This document shows, piece after piece, positions 1 through 6,683 of a stretch of DNA of 17,334 nucleotides. Both the position numbers and the translations under genes were made by a program. Position 1 is the stretch's first letter. Each line of letters begins with the position of its first letter. Source of the DNA: Candidatus Gerdarchaeota archaeon (GTDB lineage: Archaea; Asgardarchaeota; Heimdallarchaeia; JABLTI01); contig JAEORJ010000418.1 in the NCBI GenBank assembly GCA_016840945.1, positions 1 through 17,334 of the forward strand, given 5' to 3'. Under the pieces are notes generated by a model that searched no databases, had not been told where the DNA came from, and was given only the letters and a program-made list of their open reading frames with translations.

Positions 1-443
1 AAATTGAGGAAATTAGATGCTATTGGTGTAATAAATCACAATTAAATTCTGAACCTTTCTTTGAAGAAGAAATATTTAGAAAAAAACAAGAAACACCTGC
101 AAGATTTATTATATGTAGTAAGAATCATGAACAAAAAGTAAGACGATTTTACACTTATATTGACAATTGGTATTTCTTATATGTTATCTTTACATTTATT
201 GTTCCTTTAATTTTAATTATTTTAGCTGTAGTATTTTATTCAATGATTTATGCTTTCCCAATATTCAGTTCTTTAGGTATTAGCTTATTGTTAGTGCCAT
301 TAATAGGTGATAAAACGATTACTAGATTGGGTTTAAAAAATGCTATTATTTTAGGTAGGATATTAGGTGTGATGCTTGTTCTAATAGGGATTATTCTAAT
401 ACTAACTGCTGGTTTGAGAATCTTTGAAGGGTTATTTGTTTGA
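1..443 (+). CDS. Zinc-finger plus multi-span membrane protein, 5' end cut off
   Basis: The reading frame is open from base 3 to the TGA at 441-443 with no convincing start, so this is the C-terminal 146 residues of a gene that begins outside the window. The visible part opens with a probable zinc site: Cys6 and Cys9 (CYWC), then Cys38 and His42 (CSKNH), a CX2C-X28-CX3H spacing. About three hydrophobic segments follow, at roughly residues 54-80, 82-100 and 112-146, so the C-terminal half is membrane-embedded. A Met at base 243 lies between the first two membrane segments and would leave out the zinc site, so it is unlikely to be the start. Zinc finger plus membrane helices is a common but functionally undefined arrangement in archaea. 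The function is not recognised. The next gene begins 26 bases downstream on the same strand. Confidence 0.7.
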   Translation, partial: IEEIRCYWCNKSQLNSEPFFEEEIFRKKQETPARFIICSKNHEQKVRRFYTYIDNWYFLYVIFTFIVPLILIILAVVFYSMIYAFPIFSSLGISLLLVPLIGDKTITRLGLKNAIILGRILGVMLVLIGIILILTAGLRIFEGLFV

Positions 444-469
444 GGTAACTAAACAAAATTCAGGTGTTA

Positions 470-1471
470 ATGAAAGTGAAAATAACTAAAATGACCAATA
501 AACACATTCCTGATGTTATCAAGATGTTAAGTGAAACTTTCAGTATGTGGTTCCATGATAAAAGGGGAGTCGAAAGACCTCACTTAAGAAAACCTGAAAC
601 GATTATACCCTATCTTAAATATGAACCGAATGGTTGTTTAGTTGCTATTGATAAAGGGAAAATTATTGGAGCTATTTTTGGTCACACTTGGGGAAAAGCA
701 GGTTGGATAGGTACATTTGGTGTAAGTCCCACAATGCATTCAAAAGGTATAGGGAAAGAACTTATGCTAAAAATAATGGATTATTTAGATAAGGAGATGA
801 ATGTAACCTCTCTTTCTCTTGAAACGATGCCAGATAGTCCATACAACATCGCACTATATAGCAAATTGGGATTTCGACCGGCATTCCCAACTATTCGATT
901 GAATAGAGAAATACAACATAATAAAACTGTAGAGAAAAATTTCACTGATTTTGCGGCCAAAAATAAATTGGAAACAACTCTACTATCAAAAGAAGAGAAT
1001 ATTGATGAGATTTTCACAAGATGTAATTGGTTAGCGGATAAAATCTCCAATGGATTAAAACATGAAACTGAATTTGTAATCACAAAGGAGTACGGCTTTG
1101 GAGATACAATTCTTGTGAAACAAGAGGGATTCATTATAGCTTATGCTCTTGTATATAATTTTGCAAAATATGAAAATAGAGAAGAAGATACTGATTTAGA
1201 AATTAAAATAGCTGTATTAGATACTAATATTAAAGATCCAAAGTATTTTGATTATCTTATTTATGCTTGTGAATTATATGCAAAGGAAATTGGAAAGACA
1301 GGAATAAAAATCCGAGTTAATTCAAGTTATTGGTTAGCGTATAAACACTTACTTGATATTGGGTTTCAAGTAAAATCTTCCTTGTTAAGAATGACTAGGT
1401 ATAGTGATGAAATAAAATCATATGATCATCATCATGAATGGATCATTGATTGCTCAGGCAGAACTATGTAG
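470..1471 (+). CDS. Two-domain GNAT-family N-acetyltransferase
   Basis: This is a 333-residue protein of the GNAT acetyltransferase superfamily, whose members transfer an acyl group from acyl-CoA to an amine. The N-terminal domain (about 3-150) carries the acetyl-CoA loop (motif A: FGVSP followed by SKGIGK near 91-96) and a motif-B-like NIALYSKLGF near 126-135. Residues about 180-320 look like a second GNAT-type fold without a clean pyrophosphate loop, ending in a strand-helix-strand with YKHLLDIGF. This active-plus-degenerate tandem layout is known from mycothiol-synthase-like and Eis-like enzymes, but the substrate cannot be told. I chose the ATG at 470; a GTG at 464 would add two residues, and AGGTG at 462-466 is too close to the ATG to decide. 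The gene meets the next one tail to tail, 14 bases apart. Confidence 0.8.
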   Translation: MKVKITKMTNKHIPDVIKMLSETFSMWFHDKRGVERPHLRKPETIIPYLKYEPNGCLVAIDKGKIIGAIFGHTWGKAGWIGTFGVSPTMHSKGIGKELMLKIMDYLDKEMNVTSLSLETMPDSPYNIALYSKLGFRPAFPTIRLNREIQHNKTVEKNFTDFAAKNKLETTLLSKEENIDEIFTRCNWLADKISNGLKHETEFVITKEYGFGDTILVKQEGFIIAYALVYNFAKYENREEDTDLEIKIAVLDTNIKDPKYFDYLIYACELYAKEIGKTGIKIRVNSSYWLAYKHLLDIGFQVKSSLLRMTRYSDEIKSYDHHHEWIIDCSGRTM

Positions 1472-1497
1472 TAGAAAGAATTCGTTTATTCTCCTAC
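1468..1497. terminator. Weak inverted repeat between convergent genes
   Basis: Nine-base arms at 1468-1476 (GTAGTAGAA) and 1489-1497 (TTCTCCTAC) pair with one mismatch around a 12-base loop. The stop codons of both convergent genes (TAG 1469-1471 on plus, TAA at 1488-1486 on minus) lie inside the structure. There is no strong T-tract on either side, so a bidirectional terminator role is only a suggestion. Confidence 0.3.
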
Positions 1498-2115
1498 TTC
1501 ATAATCTTCCACCTTTGGTGGAATCATCTTATCAATTTCTTCATTAGTCATTTCAATTGTCTTTGCTTTTGGAGCTAGAGTTATATCTGAAAGTGAAATT
1601 GAGTTTAATTCACCTGCTTTGGATATCTGGAAGAAATTATTAATCGCTTCAACAATCATTACTGACTCATAAGCTCTAAATTTAAACAAAGGATAAAGTA
1701 TTATTTCATCGTTAAAATTCACTAATTCAATGGATATATACTTCTCAATTTTAGTATCTGATTTCCTTGAAGCGTTTTTCTTCTCAAGATTTATGCATTT
1801 AATTTTTGACCATTCGATTTGTTGCCATTTGAAATACAATCGTACTTTTATCTCATTCTTATTGAGCACAATTTTATTACTAAAAATTGAGGTTATCGCT
1901 TCTAAATACAGAAGAATTATCGCAAAACCAATTATTATTAAAGGTATTCTGAAATATAGACTTTCCTCAGCGAAAAGAAAACCAAAAACTATAGCAAATA
2001 TACCTATAGCACAAAACAAAATGAAAAATGATGTTTCAATTAATTTTCGTCTATTGGAGTGGCCAATGATTATTTGTTCATCATTTTGTTGAATAATTGA
2101 CTTATCTGTAAGCAT
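1486..2115 (-). CDS. Two-helix membrane protein with PH-like cytoplasmic domain
   Basis: This small membrane protein has a short polar N-terminus, a helical hairpin of two hydrophobic segments (about residues 28-50 and 54-77 from the chosen start) and then a beta-rich soluble part. The strands IVLNKNEIKVRLYFKWQQI and YISIELVNFNDEIILYP flank a basic loop and are followed by a helix (YESVMIVEAINNFF). Two helices followed by a strand-rich domain with a closing helix is the layout of bacterial/archaeal PH-domain (bPH/YdbT-like) membrane proteins. The match is by pattern only. The C-terminal 50 residues are polar and probably disordered. The start is uncertain: ATG at 2127 adds four residues, but GGTG six bases upstream of the ATG at 2115 is a good ribosome-binding match. 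A TATA-like run of T and A at 2138-2149 could drive it. Function unknown. Confidence 0.65.
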   Translation of the reverse strand: MLTDKSIIQQNDEQIIIGHSNRRKLIETSFFILFCAIGIFAIVFGFLFAEESLYFRIPLIIIGFAIILLYLEAITSIFSNKIVLNKNEIKVRLYFKWQQIEWSKIKCINLEKKNASRKSDTKIEKYISIELVNFNDEIILYPLFKFRAYESVMIVEAINNFFQISKAGELNSISLSDITLAPKAKTIEMTNEEIDKMIPPKVEDYEVGE

Positions 2116-2192
2116 AAAGTGCACCATTGATTCTGTATTTTTTAAAAAACAAGCTCAAAAGAGAATAAAACACTTTTTATCTTTATTGTTAA

Positions 2193-3203
2193 TTAATCTA
2201 TTTTTTTATAATAAATCTGTCTATCTTCTGTATTATCGTGGGTTAAACATTTAGAGCTAAAATTCCGGGTTAATATTTCCTTAAACTGTTGGGTAACAAA
2301 TATCTGTATGACTGATGATTTATTTTGTACAATGGGAAGAGATCTAGTAATTAGTGATTTATTATTGAACGACTTTATGCCAGAAATAGCAAAAATAAAA
2401 CTTGCAATCCAATCTTTAATCCATGTTAATTTTGGATTCGAGAATAGAACAAAAGTAGGGAAGAATTCCGATGGTAGTATAACTAATATTCCAATAGAAT
2501 TGTTTTTCATAATAATTTCATAGCTTTTCCAATTAGATTTTACATCTAATTCTAAAAATGATTCTTTAATAACTAAATCAACAGCTTCTTTACCTGCTAA
2601 TGCTTCAATTTCCTTTAACCACCAATGGAATGCTTTTTCTTTTATAATTTTTGGGTTTATGATTTTATTAAAGGATATTTCGTAATTATTTTTTAATGAT
2701 AAATCTAATTCGTTAAAATTCCATAGAAAAATTCTAATGAGTGTCAAACCTAAACCTAATTGTTGATAGCCTAATTTTTCATATAAATTCACAGCTGGCT
2801 TATTTTCTAATAAAACAGATAATGATAGGAAGTGACGGTTCTGCTTTTTAGCAAATTCTTCTGTGAATTTCATTAATATAGAACCATAGCCTTTCTTTCT
2901 ATAATCTGCACGTACTCCGACTGCATAAATAAAAACTGATTGTTTTTTCTTATCTAACGCTAAAGCACCAATTGTTTTTTTGTTTTCCTTAATTACATAT
3001 TTGTGCTGAATTGCTAATTTTGATGTAAACGAACAAAAGAATTTTAATTTCTCAATAAATGACTCTTGAGCTCTTCTAAATATTGGATCTTCTTTATGTA
3101 TTTCCATATTTAACTTTGAGAACCATAATAATCGAAAGAAAGAAACACGTTTAATGGTAATATTCTCCGGAAGTTGAAAACCGGGAGAATATTTTTTAGA
3201 CAT
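2193..3203 (-). CDS. GNAT-family N-acetyltransferase with long C-terminal extension
   Basis: This 336-residue protein has a GNAT domain at about residues 15-160 and an unrecognised extension at about 165-336. The acetyl-CoA binding motif A is plain at 95-111 (VGVRADYRKKGYGSILM), with strand SLSVLLENKPAVNLYEKLGY (motif B) at about 127-146. In GNAT enzymes these parts hold the acyl-CoA pyrophosphate and the thiolate; the acceptor substrate is not predictable. The extension contains a hydrophobic stretch (GILVILPSEFFPTFVLF) and basic segments near the end. It may be a degenerate second GNAT fold, as in the acetyltransferase at 470-1471, though no acetyl-CoA loop is visible. The ATG at 3203 has GGTGGT nine bases upstream. 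It lies 42 bases after the hydrolase gene on the same strand and could be cotranscribed with it. Confidence 0.78.
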   Translation of the reverse strand: MSKKYSPGFQLPENITIKRVSFFRLLWFSKLNMEIHKEDPIFRRAQESFIEKLKFFCSFTSKLAIQHKYVIKENKKTIGALALDKKKQSVFIYAVGVRADYRKKGYGSILMKFTEEFAKKQNRHFLSLSVLLENKPAVNLYEKLGYQQLGLGLTLIRIFLWNFNELDLSLKNNYEISFNKIINPKIIKEKAFHWWLKEIEALAGKEAVDLVIKESFLELDVKSNWKSYEIIMKNNSIGILVILPSEFFPTFVLFSNPKLTWIKDWIASFIFAISGIKSFNNKSLITRSLPIVQNKSSVIQIFVTQQFKEILTRNFSSKCLTHDNTEDRQIYYKKID

Positions 3204-3245
3204 TGTATTTTACCACCACAAAATAATTAATCCAAAGATTTTGAA

Positions 3246-4472
3246 CTATCCTTTTATTTTTGCTTTTACTTCATTTAACATAATTTCATAACCAATATCG
3301 CAACAAGTCATATCAATATGATTTTTATGAATAACATAATATTTTACTTCTGGTGATTTCATAAGAGCGCAGTCCACAGAAACAGCTCCATCACCTTGAA
3401 GGACCTCAGAATAACCAATTTTTGGATAGATTTCCATTATTTTATTAGGTTTAAGTATCCAATTATAAACATGTAATTGTGGTTTATCAGGAAGATTAAA
3501 CCACTCACTAATTGGCTCATTGTTTTCCTGTTTTTCCAATCTTAAATAGTATTTTTCTCTTGCTGTTTTCACTTTCCTCTTTAGTGATGAAATATCCCAT
3601 CGCCAAGTATAAACATTAGTTATATGTGAACAACTACCTGCAACATTAACATACTCGATTCCTTTTTTACAACCTTTTTTTTCTATTTCTGTTAGAAATT
3701 CCGAACCTGGCGCCATTTGTTTAGTGGAAATAGATTCTACTTTTCGTTCTTGTGATACATCCCATAATCTACGAGCAAACTTAACACGATTAAGGAATTG
3801 TTTTGATGGTAAACGAAATGTCTCCATCGAAGACATGAATGTTCCTCCAAACGGAGTTCCAAAAGTAATCAGTTTTTCAACATTTGTTTTTTGGGTCGCA
3901 TCAATGAATTTTTTTGAAATTAATCCTCCTCGTGAGTGGGCTATAATAATAATTCTTCGATCACCATAAACCTCAGCTATTGCATTCATTACATTTTCTA
4001 ATTCATTGACTGATTCCAATCTATCACCAAAAGCTGATTTTTGTGAATATGTTAACCAATCAATTTTATTCTGATCAAAAATTTCAGTTATCCCTATTGG
4101 AGTTAATTGTTTTGATAATGTCCAATCAACAGGAATAAATAATGGAGGTGGTATTGCATGCCAACCGAAATCTCTCTTTTGAGGTTCATTTTGATAATCT
4201 TTTACCCAACCCATATTACCTATATCTGGATCTAACCAACAATATTTCGAAGCTGCAAAACCATGTATAAATAGAACTAATATCTCCCCTTCATTTCTTG
4301 GGTGGGCAGTTGATTCGATATCACTACGTTTTAAATTATTATTAATAATTTTTTCAGCAGCAGCAATTTTTGGAGAAGAGATTTTTTTAAAATATGGATC
4401 CCTTGTGGTAAAAACCTTTTCAGTTAACTCGGAAGTTGTAATCACAGTTTTTCTTCTCCTATTATCAGACAT
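3246..4472 (-). CDS. Alpha/beta-hydrolase, lipase/PGAP1-like
   Basis: A 408-residue serine hydrolase of the alpha/beta fold. The oxyanion strand FIHGFAAS (about 68-75), the nucleophile elbow AHSRGG with Ser180, the strand-loop FGTPFGG (204-210), an acid in GDGAVSVD (Asp361) and a late histidine in IHKNHIDM (His385, or His382) give the complete Ser-Asp-His order expected of lipases and esterases. The GTPFGG and GDGxVxxxxA signatures resemble triacylglycerol lipase and GPI-inositol-deacylase (PGAP1)-like groups rather than small carboxylesterases. The substrate is unknown; a lipid or acyl ester is a family-level guess. No signal peptide is seen: the N-terminus is polar and basic (MSDNRRRK), so a cytoplasmic or peripheral-membrane location is likely. 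Large inserts at about 75-150 and 210-350 could form a lid. The Mth938-like gene is 27 bases upstream on the same strand, probably in one transcript. Confidence 0.82.
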   Translation of the reverse strand: MSDNRRRKTVITTSELTEKVFTTRDPYFKKISSPKIAAAEKIINNNLKRSDIESTAHPRNEGEILVLFIHGFAASKYCWLDPDIGNMGWVKDYQNEPQKRDFGWHAIPPPLFIPVDWTLSKQLTPIGITEIFDQNKIDWLTYSQKSAFGDRLESVNELENVMNAIAEVYGDRRIIIIAHSRGGLISKKFIDATQKTNVEKLITFGTPFGGTFMSSMETFRLPSKQFLNRVKFARRLWDVSQERKVESISTKQMAPGSEFLTEIEKKGCKKGIEYVNVAGSCSHITNVYTWRWDISSLKRKVKTAREKYYLRLEKQENNEPISEWFNLPDKPQLHVYNWILKPNKIMEIYPKIGYSEVLQGDGAVSVDCALMKSPEVKYYVIHKNHIDMTCCDIGYEIMLNEVKAKIKG

Positions 4473-4499
4473 TTCGAAATTATAACTTCTAAATAGTTT

Positions 4500-4865
4500 C
4501 TAACAAGTTATATGAAGTATTGCTACTACTTTTGCTTTTTCCTTTGCTAAATTATTGAATAAATGCATTACCACAGGAGTCTTATCTTCGATTATAATGA
4601 CATTTGATTTATCCAATAATTCTCGAGATTTCTTGGGAATTGGTAAAATACCTCTTTGTCCTTTTCCTATTATCAGTGTTTTTGGTTTTTGTTTTAATAA
4701 AAAGGAGATTTCTTCTGGTCCCAAAACAGTATGAAATTTAATGTTTTTTTTCGATAATTCTTTTTTTCTTTTTGTTACGGTTCCATCTAAGTTTATGTAA
4801 ATATCATGAGTATAGGTAAAGCCATCTATTGTTATTGAACCAAAGGATGTTTTCTCAATTGTCAT
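4500..4865 (-). CDS. Mth938-domain (DUF498/NDUFAF3-like) protein
   Basis: A 121-residue single-domain protein of the Mth938/AAMDC/DUF498 family. Diagnostic features are the N-terminal FGSITIDGFTYTHDIYI, a basic strand with DGTVTKRKK, the central KPKTLIIGKGQRG (strand plus glycine-rich loop), NVIIIEDKTPVVMHLFNNL and a C-terminal KVVAILHITC strand. Human NDUFAF3 and AAMDC share this fold, but the archaeal role is not established. The ATG at 4865 is preferred over a GTG at 4874 because GTGAT sits four bases upstream of it. The gene is divergent from the lipoate ligase gene and precedes the lipase-like hydrolase on the same strand by 27 bases. The C-terminal Cys is a visible residue, not a known catalytic one. 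Confidence 0.82.
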   Translation of the reverse strand: MTIEKTSFGSITIDGFTYTHDIYINLDGTVTKRKKELSKKNIKFHTVLGPEEISFLLKQKPKTLIIGKGQRGILPIPKKSRELLDKSNVIIIEDKTPVVMHLFNNLAKEKAKVVAILHITC

Positions 4866-4969
4866 TCTTATCACTGAGCTTGTATCAATTCAAGTAGATT
4901 TTGTATTAAAAATTATTGGAAAACAATTATTTAGGAGTAGAGAATTGATAAAAACGAATATTCAAAAAG

Positions 4970-6088
4970 ATGATAAGTATGACTGAACAATGGCGCTTAC
5001 TAGTTTTAGATGCTCTTCCGGGTATTGAATCACAAACTGTTTATCATACAGTTGGATTAGCAATGGATAGATATGATGATATAAAAAATACCGTTATTAT
5101 TTGCTGGCCTAAAGACCCAGTTGTATGTGTTGGTTATCATCAGATTATTGAGGAAGAAGTTGATATTGAATACTGCAAAAAAAATAATATTCCAATTGTT
5201 CGAAGACCTCTTGGCGGAGGAGCAGTTTATTTAGACAGTGGTCAATTATTTTATCAAATTATCTCGGGATTAAATAGTAAAATTATCCCTAGAAGAGTAT
5301 CGGAAATGTATGAAAAAGTCTTACAAGCACCAATAAACACTTATCAAAGAATTGGGATCAATGCAAAATATGTACCTGTTAATGATATAGAATCTAATGG
5401 TAAAAAAATATCAGGTAATGGTGCAGCAGTTGTTGGTGGAGCAAGAATATTAACTGGTAATTTAATTTTTGATTTCAATTATGATGAAATGGCTAAAATT
5501 CTCAAGGTGCCAAATGAAAAATTCAGAGATAAAATTGCTACTTCACTACGGGAAAGATTGGGTACGATCAAGGGATTTCTTAAAATTTTACCCGATAGGA
5601 AAGAAGTGAAAAAAATACTAATAGAAGAATTTGAGAAAACTCTTGGAGTAAAATTCGAAGTCGAAGATTCTTTCCTACCAAAAGAACAAGAAATCAATGA
5701 AGAATTATTAAAGTTCTACAGAGAAGATGAATGGCTAAAGATTGCTGATAACAGACGATCTGAATTAATGGAAAAACGAAAAGTCAAAATCTCAGCTTCA
5801 ACACAAATTTATGAATCAGTTTACAAAGCTCCTGGAGGTTTGTTAAGAATCTTCATGGAAATTGAAAATGAATTTTTCAAAGATATTATAATAAGCGGCG
5901 ATTTCTCAGCCAATCCAATGAATGCTCCTGAATTAATTGAAAATGAATTAATAGGTAAACTTGCTCATCCAAAACATGTTTATTCAGCTGTTAGTATTGC
6001 TTTTGACAAGTATAAAATTGATATGCCTGGTGTTACACCAGATGATTTCGTTAAGGCAATTGAATTATCACTTAAAGATTTGTTTTAA
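4970..6088 (+). CDS. lplA: Lipoate-protein ligase A with fused C-terminal accessory domain
   Basis: This 372-residue cytoplasmic enzyme activates lipoate with ATP to lipoyl-AMP and transfers it to a lysine of lipoyl domains (2-oxoacid dehydrogenase E2, GcvH). The catalytic domain (about 1-240) has RRPLGGGAVYLD at 78-89 and ND-ESNGKKISGNG at 138-151, with Lys146 as the expected lipoyl-AMP lysine, then GNLIFDF near 163. Residues about 275-372, with YKAPGGLLRI and ISGDF, match the accessory domain (LplB or C-terminal domain) needed for adenylation. In Thermoplasma that domain is encoded by a separate gene; here it is fused, as in E. coli LplA. ATG at 4979 is an alternative start. No ribosome-binding site is evident. 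The stop codon lies in a hairpin loop at 6075-6100, so the unit is probably monocistronic. No lipoylated partner gene is in the window. Confidence 0.92.
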   Translation: MISMTEQWRLLVLDALPGIESQTVYHTVGLAMDRYDDIKNTVIICWPKDPVVCVGYHQIIEEEVDIEYCKKNNIPIVRRPLGGGAVYLDSGQLFYQIISGLNSKIIPRRVSEMYEKVLQAPINTYQRIGINAKYVPVNDIESNGKKISGNGAAVVGGARILTGNLIFDFNYDEMAKILKVPNEKFRDKIATSLRERLGTIKGFLKILPDRKEVKKILIEEFEKTLGVKFEVEDSFLPKEQEINEELLKFYREDEWLKIADNRRSELMEKRKVKISASTQIYESVYKAPGGLLRIFMEIENEFFKDIIISGDFSANPMNAPELIENELIGKLAHPKHVYSAVSIAFDKYKIDMPGVTPDDFVKAIELSLKDLF

Positions 6089-6115
6089 ATAACAAATCTT
6101 ACTTTTTCTTTACTA
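6075..6115 (+). terminator. Hairpin terminator of the lipoate ligase gene
   Basis: A perfect 10-base inverted repeat (AAGATTTGTT at 6075-6084, AACAAATCTT at 6091-6100) encloses a six-base loop containing the TAA stop (6086-6088). A T-rich run follows (ACTTTTTCTTT, 6101-6111). The stem is A/T-rich, but it is perfect and correctly placed. Confidence 0.6.
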
Positions 6116-6163
6116 CTTTGCCTAATTGGAAATCAATAAAAGCATAAAATTTAAAGTAAAATT

Positions 6164-6613
6164 ATGAAAGCAACATTTATTTTACAACCAGATAGTTACT
6201 CGCCAAATTTATTAGAAAAAATAGCTGAGAATTTTGGCGTTTCAGTTCGATTTGATGATGATGGTATAGGCAGATTCATTTTAGTACAACCTAAATTGCA
6301 AATAAAAGAAAGAAAAAGTGATGATGGTTATTATTTCAATGTTTGGGGAGCATCTCAAGAAAACATTGATTTCTTCAAAACTATTTTAGGTGAACCTTTC
6401 AGAACTGAGGAGCAACGTCTAACACCGTTAGAATTTGCCCAAGAGCTAACTAGTATTCCTGGAATAATGGAAAAATCTAAGGAAGAAATCATGGAATTAA
6501 TGGAAGTTGATGATAGACAATTTACACAATATCAAAGATTGATTCAAAACCAACTTAGACGACCAGAACCAGAAGCTTTGTTTATTCAAGCTGCAGAAAT
6601 ACTTGAAAAATAG
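6164..6613 (+). CDS. Uncharacterised small protein, paralogue of 8877-9344
   Basis: A 149-residue soluble protein of unknown function with no signal peptide or membrane helix. The N-terminal half (1-85) alternates short strands and a helix (ATFILQP, LLEKIAENFGVSVRFDDDG, GRFILVQPKLQIKERK, YYFNVWGASQENIDFF). The C-terminal half (about 90-149) is helical: LTPLEFAQELTSIPG, KSKEEIMELMEVDDRQFTQY, QRLIQNQLRRPEPEAL and FIQAAEILEK. The protein at 8877-9344 has the same two-part plan and the same ending (LDIAEFIADLP, FKKIIIKQAAR, YKQAAERLL against LEFAQELTSIP, YQRLIQNQLRR, FIQAAEILEK). The C-terminal helices could be a small all-helical or helix-turn-helix-like module, but no DNA-binding signature is clear. 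It follows the lipoate ligase by 75 bases, after that gene's terminator, and precedes the PLD gene by 70 bases. Confidence 0.7.
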   Translation: MKATFILQPDSYSPNLLEKIAENFGVSVRFDDDGIGRFILVQPKLQIKERKSDDGYYFNVWGASQENIDFFKTILGEPFRTEEQRLTPLEFAQELTSIPGIMEKSKEEIMELMEVDDRQFTQYQRLIQNQLRRPEPEALFIQAAEILEK

Positions 6614-6632
6614 GATATTACGATTTCCCATT

Positions 6633-6647
6633 TGCCTTTCAAAGGCA
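6633..6647. promoter_or_regulatory. 15-bp palindrome upstream of the PLD gene TATA box
   Basis: TGCCTTTCAAAGGCA is a perfect palindrome with seven-base arms and one central base. It ends five bases before a TATA-like element. That position, at the BRE/TATA edge of a promoter, is where archaeal repressors and activators commonly bind. It could alternatively form a small RNA hairpin ending the transcript of the upstream gene. Confidence 0.45.
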
Positions 6648-6652
6648 TTACA

Positions 6653-6663
6653 TATTTATTTAT
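6653..6663 (+). promoter_or_regulatory. Candidate TATA box for the PLD/lamin-tail gene
   Basis: TATTTATTTAT is centred 26 bases upstream of the ATG at 6684. That is the usual archaeal TATA-to-start distance, so the transcript would begin at or near the ATG (leaderless). This supports 6684 as the translation start. Confidence 0.45.
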
Positions 6664-6683
6664 GGAAATTTATATTATGTTTT

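Noticed and set aside
1426..1440. Asp-His-His-His run in the C-terminus of the first GNAT protein as a metal site
   Set aside because: It lies in a probably flexible tail outside the acetyltransferase folds and has no partner ligands I can place.
6603..6683. In-frame extension of the PLD gene to a TTG at 6603
   Set aside because: It would overlap the preceding gene, run through the palindrome and TATA-like element, and place 27 residues before a clean signal peptide that starts at the ATG at 6684.
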